64,000 bases of DNA from Rhodococcus rhodochrous. GTDB taxonomy: Bacteria > Actinomycetota > Actinomycetes > Mycobacteriales > Mycobacteriaceae. Location of the stretch: the NCBI RefSeq assembly GCF_900187265.1, contig NZ_LT906450.1, positions 2,037,444 to 2,101,443 of the forward strand. Direction: 5' to 3'. Both the position numbers and the translations under genes were made by a program. Positions 1 through 12,901 of the stretch are shown piece by piece; within the stretch, counting starts at the first letter, position 1, and each line of letters opens with the position of its first letter. The notes beneath the pieces are model-generated. The model was not told the DNA's origin. It searched no databases and saw only the letters and a program-made list of their open reading frames with translations.

Positions 1-2
1 AT

Positions 3-2267
3 CATGTCCTCGGCCGCAAGACCGCGGACGCCCTGCACGACGCGTTCGGGATGACCACCGTCGAGGATCTGCTGAGGCACTATCCGCACCGCTACGCCAC
101 CCAGGGTGCCGAGCTCGGCGAGAGTCAGCCCGTGGAGGGCCAGCACATCACGATCATCGCGCGGGTCGAGTCGGCACAGGAGGTGCCCATGAAGTCCCGC
201 GCCGGCAAACGCCTCGCGGTACGGCTGCGCTCCGATCGTCACAGCATCGACGTCACCTTCTTCAACCCGCACCGGGTCAAGCACAACATCAAGCCCGGCG
301 TGCGCGCGATGTTCTCCGGCACCGTGAAGTACTTCCGCGACAAGTGGAGCCTGACCCACCCGAGCTATCTCGTGCTGCCCGAACCGCGCGACGCCGAGGA
401 CCTCGTCTCGGCGACACCGGCGCGGGTTCGGGGCGCCGGGGCCCTGGCGGGTCTCGCGCGTACCGCACAGGACGGATCGGGGGTGGACATGTCGGTCTTC
501 GACCGCACGCTGATCCCGATGTACCGCGCGACCCGCGAGGTCGAGTCGTGGACCGTCATGCGCTGCGTACGGCAGGTGCTCGACCAGCTCGACCACGTCG
601 ACGACCCGCTGCCCGAGTGGGTGCGCGACGAGCACGGCTTCGTGGGCCTCGACGAGGCGCTCCGCTCGATCCACCTACCCGACACGAAGCAGGAGATCGA
701 CCGGGCGCGCGACCGCCTGCGGTTCGACGAGGCCGCCGCGGTGCAGCTCGTGCTCGCCGGACGCCGGCACGACGTCGAGGTGCGCTCGGCGCCGTCCTGC
801 CCGCACCGCGAGGGTGGGATCGCCGACGAGTTCGACCGGCGGCTGCCCTTCGAGCTGACGGCCGGGCAGCTCTCGGTGGCCGACGAGATCGCGGCCGATC
901 TCGCACGCGAGCACCCCATGAACCGGCTGCTCCAGGGTGAGGTGGGTTCGGGCAAGACGATCGTGGCGCTGCGGGCGATGCTGCAGGTGATCGACTCCGG
1001 TCGGCAGTGCGCGCTGCTCGCACCCACCGAGGTGCTCGCGGCCCAGCACGCGCGCTCGCTCACGAAGATGCTCGGCGACCTCGCCGCGGCGGGCGAACTC
1101 GGCGCCCATGAACTCGCGACCCGCGTGACCCTGCTGACCGGCTCGATGGGTGTCGCCCGCAAACGGGCCGCACTCAACGAGGCGGTGACGGGCGATGCCG
1201 GGATCGTCATCGGCACGCACGCGCTGATCGAGGACAAGGTGCAGTTCTTCGACCTCGGTCTCGTCGTGATCGACGAGCAGCACCGCTTCGGTGTCGAACA
1301 GCGCGACGCTCTGCGCTCGCGAGGGCGCGACGGGGCGTCCCCGCACGTGCTGGTGATGACCGCGACGCCGATCCCGCGCACCATCGCGATGACGGTGCTC
1401 GGCGACCTCGAGGTCTCGACCCTGCGCGAGCTGCCCCGCGGGCGGTCGCCGATCGTCAGCCGCGTGGTGCCGGCGAAGGTGCACCCGAAATGGGTCGACC
1501 GCGCCTGGGAACGCATCCGCGAGGAGGTCGCCGACGGGCGGCAGGCCTACGTGGTGTGTTCCCGCATCGGCGACGGCGATTCCGACGACGACGCGCTCTT
1601 CGATCCGGACGGGCCCGAGCCGTCGGGATCGGGGAAGGGCAAACAGGCCCCGCCCGAGACCGTCTCGGTTCTCGAGCAGTTCGAGTTCCTCACCTCCGGT
1701 CCGCTCCGCGACCTGAGGGTGGGGCTGCTGCACGGCCGCCTCCCCGCCGACGAGAAGGACGCGGTGATGCAGGCCTTCAACGCCGCGGAGATCGACGTGC
1801 TCGTGTGCACGACCGTCGTCGAGGTCGGTGTCGACGTGCCGAACGCGACAGTGATGGTGATCGTCGACGCCGACCGGTTCGGTGTCAGCCAGCTGCACCA
1901 GCTGCGCGGTCGCGTCGGTCGTGGTGGCCACCAGGGTCTGTGCCTGCTCGTGACCGACGCGAAGCCCGCGACCCCGACGATGATGCGGCTCGAGGCCGTC
2001 GCCGGCACCACCGACGGTTTCGAACTCGCCCAGCTCGACCTGCAACTGCGCCGGGAGGGCGACGTCCTCGGTGTCGCGCAGTCCGGCACCGTGTCGACGC
2101 TGCGGCTGCTCTCGCTCGTCGACGACGCCGACGTCATCGAGGCGGCCCGCGACTTCTCCCGGACGGTGACGGAGAAGGATCCCGGCCTCGAACACCATCC
2201 GGGACTCGCGAACATGGTGCGGGCCGCGCTCGACGCCGAGCGCGTGGCCTATCTCGACAAGTCCTGA
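3..2267 (+). CDS. recG: ATP-dependent DNA helicase RecG (5' end outside window)
   Basis: RecG is a superfamily 2 helicase that remodels stalled forks and branch-migrates Holliday junctions. The reading frame is open to the left edge, and codons before the first in-frame ATG (51) read HVLGRKTADALHDAFG, which resembles the N-terminal region of mycobacterial RecG, so the true start lies upstream of the window. An OB-fold wedge domain comes first. It is followed by the Walker A motif GEVGSGKT (near 937-960), the DEQH box (near 1270), TATPIPRT (near 1360-1383) and the motif VI region QLHQLRGRVGRG (near 1890-1925). The next gene is pyc, 182 bp downstream on the same strand. Identification is secure; only the start is unseen. 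Confidence 0.95.
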   Translation, partial: HVLGRKTADALHDAFGMTTVEDLLRHYPHRYATQGAELGESQPVEGQHITIIARVESAQEVPMKSRAGKRLAVRLRSDRHSIDVTFFNPHRVKHNIKPGVRAMFSGTVKYFRDKWSLTHPSYLVLPEPRDAEDLVSATPARVRGAGALAGLARTAQDGSGVDMSVFDRTLIPMYRATREVESWTVMRCVRQVLDQLDHVDDPLPEWVRDEHGFVGLDEALRSIHLPDTKQEIDRARDRLRFDEAAAVQLVLAGRRHDVEVRSAPSCPHREGGIADEFDRRLPFELTAGQLSVADEIAADLAREHPMNRLLQGEVGSGKTIVALRAMLQVIDSGRQCALLAPTEVLAAQHARSLTKMLGDLAAAGELGAHELATRVTLLTGSMGVARKRAALNEAVTGDAGIVIGTHALIEDKVQFFDLGLVVIDEQHRFGVEQRDALRSRGRDGASPHVLVMTATPIPRTIAMTVLGDLEVSTLRELPRGRSPIVSRVVPAKVHPKWVDRAWERIREEVADGRQAYVVCSRIGDGDSDDDALFDPDGPEPSGSGKGKQAPPETVSVLEQFEFLTSGPLRDLRVGLLHGRLPADEKDAVMQAFNAAEIDVLVCTTVVEVGVDVPNATVMVIVDADRFGVSQLHQLRGRVGRGGHQGLCLLVTDAKPATPTMMRLEAVAGTTDGFELAQLDLQLRREGDVLGVAQSGTVSTLRLLSLVDDADVIEAARDFSRTVTEKDPGLEHHPGLANMVRAALDAERVAYLDKS

Positions 2268-2339
2268 GTTACGTTCCGTACACCGTGTCGCAGAACCCGC
2301 GGTGAGGTTTCGGTGACCGTGCCCGGCATGTTGACGACG

Positions 2340-2434
2340 TGTTACGGCGGGGTCGACTGCATCGTTCCAGTCGTGCCATCCGGACACCTTGTCCCACGAT
2401 GTGGAACGCGCGTCGAAGTCGGCATGTTACGGCG
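2340..2434 (+). repeat. Direct repeat TGTTACGGCG in the pyc upstream region
   Basis: The decamer TGTTACGGCG occurs at 2340-2349 and again at 2425-2434, and GGCATGTT occurs at 2326-2333 and 2421-2428. Both lie in the 182-bp recG-pyc gap, the second only 15 bp before the pyc start. They could be operator half-sites controlling pyc, but no known factor was recognised. Confidence 0.4.
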
Positions 2435-2449
2435 CGGTACCGTCGACCA

Positions 2450-5400
2450 ATGTTCTCGAAAGTGCTTGTCGCCAACCGTGGCGAGATCGCGATCCGCGCG
2501 TTCCGTGCCGCCTACGAACTGGGTGCCGGGACGGTCGCGGTGTTCCCGTACGAAGACCGGAACTCCCTGCACCGGTTGAAGGCCGACGAGGCCTATCAGA
2601 TCGGTGAGGAGGGACACCCGGTCCGCGCCTACCTGTCGGTCGAGAAGATCGTCGAAGCGGCCGTGTCGGCCGGCGCCGACGCGATCTACCCCGGCTACGG
2701 CTTCCTCTCCGAGAACCCGGACCTCGCCGCGGCGTGCGCCGAAGCGGGCATCACCTTCGTCGGTCCGTCGGCGGAGATCCTCGAGCTGACGGGCAACAAG
2801 GCCCGCGCGATCGCCTCGGCGAAGGCCGCCGGCCTCCCGGTGCTGGCGTCGTCGGAGCCGTCGTCGGACGTCGAGGAGCTGGTCGCCGCCTCGGAAACGA
2901 TGAACTTCCCGGTCTTCGTCAAGGCTGTCGCCGGTGGTGGCGGACGCGGCATGCGCCGGGTCGCCGAACCCTCCCAGCTGCGCGAGGCCATCGAAGCCGC
3001 CTCCCGCGAGGCAGACGCCGCCTTCGGTGATCCCACCGTCTTCCTGGAACAGGCCGTGGTCAACCCGCGGCACATCGAGGTGCAGATCCTCGCCGACAAG
3101 CACGGCAACGTCATCCACCTGTACGAGCGCGACTGCTCCGTGCAGCGCCGCCACCAGAAGGTCATCGAGCTCGCCCCCGCCCCGAATCTCGATCCTGAGC
3201 TGCGCGACCGTATCTGCGCCGACGCCGTCGCCTTCGCCAAGGAGATCGGCTACCAGTGCGCAGGAACCGTCGAGTTCCTCGTCGACGAACGCGGCAACCA
3301 CGTGTTCATCGAGATGAACCCGCGTATCCAGGTCGAGCACACGGTCACCGAGGAGATCACCGACGTCGACCTCGTGCAGTCCCAGCTGCGCATCGCTGCG
3401 GGCGAGTCGCTCGAGGAACTGGGCCTGTCGCAGGACGGCATCACCATCCGCGGCGCGGCGCTGCAGTGCCGCATCACGACCGAGGACCCGGCCAACGGGT
3501 TCCGTCCGGACACCGGTCGCATCACCGGTTACCGCACCCCGGGCGGTGCCGGTATCCGTCTCGACGGCGGCACGTCGGTGGGCGCGGAGATCTCCGCCCA
3601 CTTCGACTCGATGCTCGTCAAGCTCACCTGCCGCGGCCGCAACTTCGAGACCGCGGTCGCCCGCGCGCGCCGCGCGGTCGCCGAGTTCCGTATCCGCGGT
3701 GTCGCCACGAACATCCCGTTCCTGCAGGCGGTGCTCGACGACGAGGACTTCCGCGGCGGCAACGTCAACACCTCGTTCATCGAGGAGCGCCCGCACCTGC
3801 TGACGCTGCGCTCGTCCGCCGACCGTGGCACCAAGATCCTGCGGTACCTCGCCGACGTGACGGTGAACAAGCCGCACGGCGAGCGCACCACGACGGTCTA
3901 CCCGCACGACAAGCTGCCTGCGATCGACCTGAACGCCGAGCCGCCGGCCGGTTCGCGTCAGCGTCTGCTCGAACTCGGCCCCGAGGGCTTCGCCCGTGCG
4001 CTGCGCGAGCAGAAGGCGATCGGCGTCACCGACACCACCTTCCGCGACGCCCACCAGTCGCTGCTCGCGACCCGCGTGCGCAGCAAGGACCTGCTGACGG
4101 TGGCCGGGCACGTGGCCCGGATGACGCCGCAGCTGCTGTCGATCGAGGCGTGGGGCGGCGCGACCTACGACGTCGCACTGCGCTTCCTGCACGAGGATCC
4201 GTGGGAGCGGCTCGCGGCGCTGCGCGAGGCGATCCCGAACATCAACCTGCAGATGCTGCTGCGCGGACGCAACACCGTCGGCTACACCCCCTACCCGGAG
4301 GCCGTCACCCGTGCCTTCGTGCAGGAGGCCGCCGACACCGGCATCGACATCTTCCGCATCTTCGACGCGCTGAACAACGTCGACCAGATGCGTCCGGCGA
4401 TCGACGCGGTGCGCGAGACCGGCACCACCCTCGCCGAGGTCGCGATGTCCTACACCGGCGACCTGTCGAATCCGAACGAGTCGATCTACACGCTCGACTA
4501 CTACCTGCGTCTGGCCGAGGAGATCGTCGAGGCCGGTGCGCACGTCCTGGCCATCAAGGACATGGCGGGTCTGCTGCGCGCCCCGGCTGCCGCGACGCTC
4601 GTGTCGGCGCTGCGCAGCAACTTCGATCTGCCGGTGCACGTGCACACGCACGACACCCCGGGCGGTCAGCTCGCCACCTACCTCGCGGCCTGGCACGCCG
4701 GTGCCGACGCCGTCGACGGTGCGTCCGCGGCGCTGGCCGGTACGACGAGCCAGCCCGCCCTGTCGGCGATCGTCGCCGCCGCGGCGAACAGCGAGTTCGA
4801 CACCGGTCTCGACCTGCAGGCCGTGTGCGATCTCGAGCCGTACTGGGAGGCGCTGCGCAAGGTGTACGCACCGTTCGAGTCGGGGCTGCCCGCACCGACC
4901 GGCCGCGTCTACACCCACGAGATCCCCGGCGGTCAGCTGTCGAACCTGCGCCAGCAGGCCATCGCGCTGGGCCTCGGCGATCGCTTCGAGGAGGTCGAGG
5001 CCGCCTACGCCGGCGCCGACCGCCTCCTGGGCCGCCTGATCAAGGTCACGCCGTCGAGCAAGGTCGTCGGCGACCTCGCGCTGCACCTCGTGGGCGCGGG
5101 CGTCTCGGTCGACGACTTCGCCGCCGAGCCCGGCAAGTACGACATCCCCGATTCGGTGATCGGCTTCCTGCGCGGCGATCTCGGGACCCCGGCCGGCGGC
5201 TGGCCCGAGCCCTTCCGCAGCAAGGCGCTGTCGGGCCGCGCCGAGCCCAAGCCGATCACCCCGCTCGCGCCGGAGGAGGAGAAGGCCCTCGGCGGTTCGT
5301 CCGACGAGCGTCGCCGCATGCTCAACCGCCTGCTCTTCCCGGGCCCCGCGAAGGAGTTCGAGCAGCACCGCGAGACCTACGGTGACACCACCGAGCTGTC

Positions 5401-5851
5401 GGCCAACCAGTTCTTCTACGGTCTGCGGCACGGCGACGAGCACCGGGTGCGCCTGGACAAGGGTGTCGAACTGCTCATCGGCCTCGAGGCGATCTCCGAT
5501 GCCGACGAGAAGGGCTACCGCACGGTCATGTGCATCCTCAACGGGCAGCTGCGCCCGGTGTCGGTGCGCGACCGCTCGGTGGCCGCGGAGACCCCTGCCG
5601 CGGAGAAGGCCGACCGCAACCATCCCGGTCACGTCGCGGCGCCGTTCGCCGGCATGGTCACCCTCGTCGTGTCCGAGGGCGACAGCGTCTCGGCGGGCGA
5701 CACCGTCGCCACGATCGAGGCCATGAAGATGGAGGCCGCGATCACCGCGCCGCGCGGCGGACGCATCACGCGGGTCGCGATCGGACCGGTGCAACAGGTC
5801 GAAGGTGGCGACCTGCTCGTCGAGGTGTCCACGGGAGACAGCGCCGAGTGA
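2450..5851 (+). CDS. pyc: Pyruvate carboxylase
   Basis: This enzyme carboxylates pyruvate to oxaloacetate using biotin, ATP and bicarbonate, refilling the TCA cycle. The 1133-residue protein has the usual single-chain layout. A biotin carboxylase domain begins [18 protein letters not shown] and has the ATP-grasp loop GGGGRGMR near residue 161. The carboxyltransferase domain begins around [13 protein letters not shown] (near residue 525). The C-terminal biotinyl domain has AMKM, with the biotinylated lysine near residue 1093. The ATG at 2450 was chosen because it starts exactly at the family's conserved N-terminus; the longer open frame upstream is not conserved. The stop codon overlaps the GTG start of rsmD (GTGA). 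Confidence 0.97.
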   Translation: MFSKVLVANRGEIAIRAFRAAYELGAGTVAVFPYEDRNSLHRLKADEAYQIGEEGHPVRAYLSVEKIVEAAVSAGADAIYPGYGFLSENPDLAAACAEAGITFVGPSAEILELTGNKARAIASAKAAGLPVLASSEPSSDVEELVAASETMNFPVFVKAVAGGGGRGMRRVAEPSQLREAIEAASREADAAFGDPTVFLEQAVVNPRHIEVQILADKHGNVIHLYERDCSVQRRHQKVIELAPAPNLDPELRDRICADAVAFAKEIGYQCAGTVEFLVDERGNHVFIEMNPRIQVEHTVTEEITDVDLVQSQLRIAAGESLEELGLSQDGITIRGAALQCRITTEDPANGFRPDTGRITGYRTPGGAGIRLDGGTSVGAEISAHFDSMLVKLTCRGRNFETAVARARRAVAEFRIRGVATNIPFLQAVLDDEDFRGGNVNTSFIEERPHLLTLRSSADRGTKILRYLADVTVNKPHGERTTTVYPHDKLPAIDLNAEPPAGSRQRLLELGPEGFARALREQKAIGVTDTTFRDAHQSLLATRVRSKDLLTVAGHVARMTPQLLSIEAWGGATYDVALRFLHEDPWERLAALREAIPNINLQMLLRGRNTVGYTPYPEAVTRAFVQEAADTGIDIFRIFDALNNVDQMRPAIDAVRETGTTLAEVAMSYTGDLSNPNESIYTLDYYLRLAEEIVEAGAHVLAIKDMAGLLRAPAAATLVSALRSNFDLPVHVHTHDTPGGQLATYLAAWHAGADAVDGASAALAGTTSQPALSAIVAAAANSEFDTGLDLQAVCDLEPYWEALRKVYAPFESGLPAPTGRVYTHEIPGGQLSNLRQQAIALGLGDRFEEVEAAYAGADRLLGRLIKVTPSSKVVGDLALHLVGAGVSVDDFAAEPGKYDIPDSVIGFLRGDLGTPAGGWPEPFRSKALSGRAEPKPITPLAPEEEKALGGSSDERRRMLNRLLFPGPAKEFEQHRETYGDTTELSANQFFYGLRHGDEHRVRLDKGVELLIGLEAISDADEKGYRTVMCILNGQLRPVSVRDRSVAAETPAAEKADRNHPGHVAAPFAGMVTLVVSEGDSVSAGDTVATIEAMKMEAAITAPRGGRITRVAIGPVQQVEGGDLLVEVSTGDSAE

Positions 5852-6414
5852 CACGGATCGTCGCCGGCCGGGCCGGGGGGCGGCGCCTGAAGGTGCCGCC
5901 CCGCGGAACCCGGCCCACCTCCGAACGGGTGCGCGAAGCCCTGTTCAGTTCGCTCGACGCACGCATGGACATCGACGGGGCCGCCGTCCTCGACCTCTAC
6001 GCGGGGTCGGGGGCGCTCGGCCTCGAGGCGCTCTCCCGCGGCGCCGAGCACGCGATGCTCGTCGAGTCCGACGCGAAGGCGGCGGGTGTGATCCGCGAGA
6101 ACATCGCAGCGGTCGGACTGTCCGGTGCGGTGCTGCGCACCGCACCGGTGTCCGCCGTGCTCGCGGGCACCCCCGACCGCGTCTACGACCTCGTCCTGGC
6201 CGACCCGCCCTATGCGGTGACCGAGGAGGCCGTCACCGGCGTGCTCGGGACGCTGGTGTCCGGAGGCTGGGTCGAGGACGGCTCGATCGTCGTGGTCGAA
6301 CGGTCGTCGCGATCACCGGAAACGGTGTGGCCGCAGGGATTCGAGGTCGGCAGGTCGAAGCGCTACGGCGAGACCAGAGTGGAGATCGCCACCTGCTACG
6401 GTGCTGGGTCATGA
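5848..6414 (+). CDS. rsmD: 16S rRNA (guanine966-N2)-methyltransferase RsmD
   Basis: RsmD methylates N2 of G966 in 16S rRNA using S-adenosylmethionine. The 188-residue product starts [16 protein letters not shown] after a GTG that overlaps the pyc stop by four bases, which matches the family's N-terminus. The SAM-binding loop [14 protein letters not shown] starts at residue 49, and the catalytic DPPY motif of N6/N2 methyltransferases is at 119-122. The stop overlaps the coaD ATG, so pyc, rsmD and coaD are probably translationally coupled. The rsmD-coaD pairing is common in bacteria. Confidence 0.93.
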   Translation: MTRIVAGRAGGRRLKVPPRGTRPTSERVREALFSSLDARMDIDGAAVLDLYAGSGALGLEALSRGAEHAMLVESDAKAAGVIRENIAAVGLSGAVLRTAPVSAVLAGTPDRVYDLVLADPPYAVTEEAVTGVLGTLVSGGWVEDGSIVVVERSSRSPETVWPQGFEVGRSKRYGETRVEIATCYGAGS

Positions 6415-6902
6415 GCCGCGCGGTCTGCCCAGGATCCTTCGACCCGGTCACCAACGGACACCTCGACGTCATCGGCAGGGTCTCGGCCCAGTTCGACGAG
6501 GTCGTCGTGACCGTCACGATCAATCCCAACAAGCAGGGGATGTTCACGATCGACGAACGCCTCGAGATGCTCACCGAGGCCACGGCGCACTTGCCGAACG
6601 TCACGGTCGACGCCTGGCAGGGCCTGCTCGTCGACTACGCCCGCGAGCGCGGGATCACCGCGATCGTCAAGGGCCTGCGCGGCGCCAACGACTTCGACTA
6701 CGAGTTGCAGATGGCGCAGATGAACCACAAGCTCACCGGCGTCGACACCCTGTTCGTCGCCACCAATCCGGTCTACAGCTACCTGTCGAGTTCGCTCGTC
6801 AAGGAGGTCGCGACCTACGGCGGCGACGTCTCCGAGATGCTGCCGGGTTCCGTGCACGATCGTCTGCTCGCGCGCCTCGCCGAGCGGGCCGCCGCGAAGT
6901 AG
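6411..6902 (+). CDS. coaD: Phosphopantetheine adenylyltransferase
   Basis: CoaD transfers AMP from ATP to 4'-phosphopantetheine to form dephospho-CoA, the penultimate step of coenzyme A synthesis. The 163-residue length is typical. The nucleotidyltransferase signature [16 protein letters not shown] is at residues 6-21, with the T/HxGH-type histidine in NGH, and the C-terminal SSSLVKEV segment matches the second nucleotide-binding motif. The ATG overlaps the rsmD stop (ATGA). A perfect hairpin follows 47 bp after the stop. Confidence 0.96.
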   Translation: MSRAVCPGSFDPVTNGHLDVIGRVSAQFDEVVVTVTINPNKQGMFTIDERLEMLTEATAHLPNVTVDAWQGLLVDYARERGITAIVKGLRGANDFDYELQMAQMNHKLTGVDTLFVATNPVYSYLSSSLVKEVATYGGDVSEMLPGSVHDRLLARLAERAAAK

Positions 6903-6949
6903 ACGGACCCGTCCCGCACGGCCTGTGACGGCCGTATCCCGACACACCG

Positions 6950-6979
6950 AGCGCAGGGCACACGAGCGTGCCCTGCGCT
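6950..6979 (+). terminator. Hairpin after coaD (no U-tract)
   Basis: A perfect 12-bp stem (6950-6961 pairing with 6968-6979) closes a 6-nt loop in the coaD-sepIVA gap. No run of T follows, as is usual for actinobacterial terminators. It probably ends the pyc-rsmD-coaD transcript. Confidence 0.6.
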
Positions 6980-7041
6980 GCGGCAGACTGGACGTCGGCG
7001 CGACCGCACCGGTCGTGTCGAGCGAGTGATTGGGGTTGGGC

Positions 7042-7800
7042 GTGTACCGGGTATTCGAGGCACTCGACGAGCTGGTCGCAATCGTCGAAGAGGCACGTAG
7101 CGTTCCGATGACGGCGAGCTGCGTGGTACCGCGCGGCGATGTCCTCGAACTGCTCGACGACGTGCGCGACGCGCTGCCGCCCGAACTCGACGACGCGCAG
7201 GACGTCCTCGATCACCGCGACAAGCTGATCAACGATGCGCGGGCCCAGGCCGACAAGACCGTCGGGGACGCCGACGAGGAGGCGCGAACCCTCCTCGAGG
7301 ACGCGCGCGCCGACGCCGATCGCATGCTTGCGGACGCGAAGGCCCAGGCGGACCGCATGGTCAAGGAGGCCCGCGCCCACGCCGAGGAACTCGTGCGCGA
7401 TGCGCAGGCCGAGGCCGACGAACTCGTCGCCGAGGGCAACAAGCAGTACGAGAGCGTGACCGGGCGTGCCCGTGTCGAGGCCGATCGCCTGGTCGAGTCC
7501 GGGCAGGCGTCCTACGAGCGTTCCGTGGCCGAGGGCGAGGCCGAGAAGGCGCGTCTGGTGTCGCAGACCGAGGTCGTGCAGGCCGCGCACGCGGAGTCGG
7601 CGCGTGTCATCGATTCGGCCCACGCCGAGTCCGACCGCCTCCGGACCGAGTGCGACGAGTACATCGACGGCAAGCTGTCGGAGTTCGAGGAACTGCTCGG
7701 AACCACGCTGCGGTCGGTCGGCCGAGGCCGGCAGCAGCTGCGGCTGTCGGGTGCTCCCGACTTCGCGGAGGCCGACCACCGGGCGAGTCGCCGCCGCTGA
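7042..7800 (+). CDS. sepIVA: DivIVA-domain septal protein SepIVA
   Basis: SepIVA is a coiled-coil cytoplasmic protein needed for septation and polar growth in mycobacteria, where it is the Rv2927c homologue. The 252-residue product begins VYRVFEALDELVAIVEEAR, nearly identical to my memory of the mycobacterial N-terminus, and it keeps the PMTASCVVPRGDVLELLDDV segment. Residues 65 to about 215 form an Ala/Glu/Asp-rich coiled coil with repeated DA-xAD heptads, and the end contains TLRSVGRGR. The GTG at 7042 is preferred over an in-frame TTG at 7030 because homologues start at this point. It lies just ahead of the DUF177-rpmF-rnc-mutM operon. Confidence 0.92.
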   Translation: MYRVFEALDELVAIVEEARSVPMTASCVVPRGDVLELLDDVRDALPPELDDAQDVLDHRDKLINDARAQADKTVGDADEEARTLLEDARADADRMLADAKAQADRMVKEARAHAEELVRDAQAEADELVAEGNKQYESVTGRARVEADRLVESGQASYERSVAEGEAEKARLVSQTEVVQAAHAESARVIDSAHAESDRLRTECDEYIDGKLSEFEELLGTTLRSVGRGRQQLRLSGAPDFAEADHRASRRR

Positions 7801-7810
7801 CCCGCGGGAT

Positions 7811-7839
7811 TTTTGCTCTTGCCGCCCATCGCGTATCAT
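7811..7839 (+). promoter_or_regulatory. Candidate promoter of the DUF177-rpmF-rnc operon
   Basis: A -10-like TATCAT lies at 7834-7839, with a weak -35-like TTTTGC 17 bp upstream (7811-7816). It sits in the 102-bp gap between sepIVA and the DUF177 gene, giving a leader of about 55 nt. This is inferred from sequence only. Confidence 0.4.
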
Positions 7840-7902
7840 GGAGCGGTTGCCCTATCACGACCGAGTCGTGTCCTGCGTCATCCGAAGAAGGTGAGTTCCT
7901 CC

Positions 7903-8517
7903 GTGTCCACCCGTGATTCCAGCACGTCCCGTCCCGGCCGGGACTCCGGGCTGGTGTTCGACACGCTCTCCCTGGGTCGCCGGCCCGGATCGATGCGTAC
8001 GGTCGAGCGGAAGGTGCCGTCACCCTCGCGCATCGGACTCGATCTGATCGCGATCGAGGAGAACTCCGAGATCGATCTCGATCTCCGCCTGGAGTCGGTG
8101 TCCGAGGGCGTCCTGGTCACCGGTAGTGTTCGTGCCGACGCCGTCGGTGAGTGCTCTCGGTGCCTCGAGTCGTTCACCGAGTCGGTGGACGTGTACCTCA
8201 CCGAACTGTTCGCCTACCCGAACAGCGTCACGGAGCAGACCACCGAGGACGACGAGGTGTACCGCGTCGAGAACGATCTGATCGATCTCGAACCGGTCCT
8301 CGTGAACGCGGTGGGTCTGGAACTTCCGCTGCAGCCGTTGTGTAGTGACGACTGTGCGGGATTGTGCCCCGAATGCGGCATTCGCCTGGCGATTGCAGAA
8401 TCCGGGCACCGTCATGAGACAATGGATCCTCGCTGGGCTGGGTTGGCAGCCAAGTTCGGCGCGGGCTCCGAAGAACCCAGCAGTCAAATCGACAGCTCGA
8501 ACAACGAGGAGAAGTAG
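7903..8517 (+). CDS. YceD family protein (DUF177)
   Basis: DUF177 proteins are encoded immediately before rpmF across bacteria and are linked to 23S rRNA or 50S biogenesis; the exact function in actinobacteria is unsettled. The product of about 204 residues has conserved cysteines: CSRC in the middle, then [13 protein letters not shown] near the C-terminus, a probable zinc site. The GTG at 7903 is preferred because AAGGTGAG lies 7 nt upstream. An in-frame GTG at 7891 would add four residues and lacks a ribosome-binding site. The stop is two bases from the rpmF start, so the pair is coupled. Confidence 0.88.
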   Translation: MSTRDSSTSRPGRDSGLVFDTLSLGRRPGSMRTVERKVPSPSRIGLDLIAIEENSEIDLDLRLESVSEGVLVTGSVRADAVGECSRCLESFTESVDVYLTELFAYPNSVTEQTTEDDEVYRVENDLIDLEPVLVNAVGLELPLQPLCSDDCAGLCPECGIRLAIAESGHRHETMDPRWAGLAAKFGAGSEEPSSQIDSSNNEEK

Positions 8518-8519
8518 AC

Positions 8520-8702
8520 GTGGCCGTCCCCAAGCGCAGAATGTCGCGTTCCAACACCCGGTCGCGGCGCAGCCAGTGGAACACCACTGCGCCGACGCTC
8601 GTCACCTGCCCGAACCGGGGTTGCGGAGAGAAGAAGCTGCCCCACGTGGCGTGCCCGTCGTGCGGCACCTACAACGGCCGTCAGGTGACCGCGCCCGTCT
8701 AA
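8520..8702 (+). CDS. rpmF: 50S ribosomal protein L32
   Basis: This 60-residue basic ribosomal protein begins [20 protein letters not shown], the classic L32 N-terminus. Four cysteines (CPNRGC then CPSC) make it the zinc-binding C+ form rather than the zinc-independent paralogue induced by zinc limitation. The GTG start lies two bases after the DUF177 stop, and rnc follows 11 bp downstream. Confidence 0.97.
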   Translation: MAVPKRRMSRSNTRSRRSQWNTTAPTLVTCPNRGCGEKKLPHVACPSCGTYNGRQVTAPV

Positions 8703-8713
8703 TCGGTATTCAC

Positions 8714-9517
8714 GTGACGAGCAAGTCCTCCGAAACAGCTACCGAGGGCGGCGAAGAGAGCCACGAGTCTCTCCTCGCCGCCCTCGGCGTGCCTCTGGAC
8801 GCAGAACTGCTGTCCTTGGCGCTCACCCACCGCTCGTACGCCTACGAGAACGGCGGGTTGCCCACCAACGAACGTCTCGAGTTCCTCGGCGATGCCGTCC
8901 TCGGGCTCGCGGTGACCGAAAAGCTCTACCTCGCCCACCCGGACAAGTCCGAGGGCGAACTCGCCAAGATCCGCGCGAGCGTCGTCAACATGCACGCGCT
9001 CGCCGAGGTGGCGCGCGGCCTCGGAGAGGGCGGGCTCGGAGTGCACCTCCTGCTCGGCAAGGGCGAGGAGTTGACGGGCGGACGCGACAAGGCCAGCATC
9101 CTGGCCGACGGAATGGAATCGCTTCTCGGCGCCGTCCATCTCGCCCACGGCATCGACGTCGCGCGCGAAGTGGTTCTGCGCCTGTTCGCCGCACTGCTCG
9201 AACGCGGCCCGCGCCTCGGTGCCGGTCTGGACTGGAAGACGAGTCTGCAGGAACTCACCGCCGAACGCGGTCTCGGTGTTCCCGCCTACGAGATCACCGC
9301 CACCGGTCCGGATCACGACAAGGAATTCACCGCCACCGCCCTCATCGGTGGCAATCCCTACGGCACCGGTGTCGGACGTACCAAGAAGGAAGCCGAGCAG
9401 AAGGCCGCGTCGGCCGCGTGGAACGCGCTGACCGAGGGCACTGCTGCCGACGCCGGTGATGCCGGGGCTTCCGATCAGCAGTCCGGATCCGCCGACACGC
9501 CCACCGAGGGCAACTGA
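8714..9517 (+). CDS. rnc: Ribonuclease III
   Basis: RNase III cleaves double-stranded RNA in rRNA and mRNA processing. The 267-residue product has the endonuclease signature [13 protein letters not shown] (from residue 52), a second acidic cluster at [12 protein letters not shown], and a C-terminal double-stranded RNA-binding domain with [13 protein letters not shown] short acidic tail rich in Ala, Asp and Gly follows. The GTG at 8714 is the first plausible start after rpmF. mutM begins seven bases after the stop. Confidence 0.95.
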   Translation: MTSKSSETATEGGEESHESLLAALGVPLDAELLSLALTHRSYAYENGGLPTNERLEFLGDAVLGLAVTEKLYLAHPDKSEGELAKIRASVVNMHALAEVARGLGEGGLGVHLLLGKGEELTGGRDKASILADGMESLLGAVHLAHGIDVAREVVLRLFAALLERGPRLGAGLDWKTSLQELTAERGLGVPAYEITATGPDHDKEFTATALIGGNPYGTGVGRTKKEAEQKAASAAWNALTEGTAADAGDAGASDQQSGSADTPTEGN

Positions 9518-9523
9518 CCGCAG

Positions 9524-10387
9524 GTGCCCGAACTTCCCGAGGTCGAGGTGGTCCGTCGCGGACTCGCCGCGCACGTCGTCGGCGCGACGGTGGACTCGGT
9601 GCAGGTGCTGCATCCGCGTGCCGTCCGCCGGCACGAGCCCGGTCCGCGCGATCTCGCACTGCAGGTGACCGGTCAGAAGGTCGCTTCGGTCGAGCGCCGC
9701 GGCAAGTACATGTGGCTCGTGCTCGAACCGGCCGATCTGGCTCTCGTGGTGCACCTGGGGATGAGCGGGCAGATGCTCGTGCAGCCTCCGACCGTTCCGG
9801 ACGAGAAGCATCTGCGTATCCGCGCCGTCCTCGACAACGGTGCCGATCTGCGTTTCGTCGACCAGCGCACCTTCGGAGGCTGGGCCCTGGCCCCGCTCGT
9901 GGAGGTGGACGGTGATCGTCTGCCGCTGCCGGTCGCGCACATCGCCCGCGACCCGATGGATCCCCGGTTCGACCCGGATGCGGTCGTGGCCGTGCTGCGC
10001 ACCAAGCACACCGAGATCAAGCGTGCGCTGCTCGACCAGACCGTCGTCTCCGGCATCGGCAACATCTACGCCGACGAAGCGCTGTGGCGCGCAAGGATTC
10101 ACGGCAACCGGCCGACCGACGCGCTGTCGCGTCCGAAGCTCCGGTCGGCTCTCGATGCGGCCACCGAGGTGATGGCGGAGGCTCTCGGGCAGGGCGGTAC
10201 GTCGTTCGACGCCCTCTACGTCAACGTCAACGGGGAGTCCGGCTACTTCGAACGCTCCCTGAACGTCTACGGGCGCGAGAACGAGCCGTGCCGACGCTGC
10301 GGCGCGCCGATCCGCCGCGAGAAGTTCATGAACCGTTCGTCGTACAGCTGCCCGAAGTGTCAGCCACGACCGCGAACGGCCCGGTAG
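9524..10387 (+). CDS. mutM: Formamidopyrimidine-DNA glycosylase
   Basis: Fpg removes 8-oxoguanine and formamidopyrimidines and then cleaves the abasic site. The 287-residue protein begins (V)[13 protein letters not shown], so Pro2 becomes the catalytic N-terminal residue and Glu3 is present. The helix-two-turn-helix segment includes [21 protein letters not shown] four-cysteine zinc finger (CRRC and CPKC, residues about 255-280) ends the protein. It follows rnc closely, the usual order in mycobacteria. The last codons form the left arm of a hairpin shared with convergent pcaG. Confidence 0.95.
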   Translation: MPELPEVEVVRRGLAAHVVGATVDSVQVLHPRAVRRHEPGPRDLALQVTGQKVASVERRGKYMWLVLEPADLALVVHLGMSGQMLVQPPTVPDEKHLRIRAVLDNGADLRFVDQRTFGGWALAPLVEVDGDRLPLPVAHIARDPMDPRFDPDAVVAVLRTKHTEIKRALLDQTVVSGIGNIYADEALWRARIHGNRPTDALSRPKLRSALDAATEVMAEALGQGGTSFDALYVNVNGESGYFERSLNVYGRENEPCRRCGAPIRREKFMNRSSYSCPKCQPRPRTAR

Positions 10388-10411
10388 CGCACGCGCATAC
10401 CGGGCCGTTCG
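10373..10411. terminator. Bidirectional hairpin between mutM and pcaG
   Basis: A perfect 14-bp stem (10373-10386 with 10398-10411) has an 11-nt loop. It overlaps the mutM stop codon and ends 13 bp before the pcaG stop. There is no U-tract on either strand. Its position between convergent genes suggests it terminates both. Confidence 0.7.
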
Positions 10412-10423
10412 GAACGTGGTGGT

Positions 10424-12893
<2,470 letters not shown>

Positions 12894-12901
<8 letters not shown>

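Noticed and set aside
2342-5854. Very long open frame on the minus strand opposite pyc, and similar antisense frames opposite recG, smc, tex and glnD
   Set aside because: In GC-rich DNA the antisense of a real gene often lacks stops. These translations are low-complexity (Arg/Gly/His/Val-rich), resemble no family, and mirror strong known genes.
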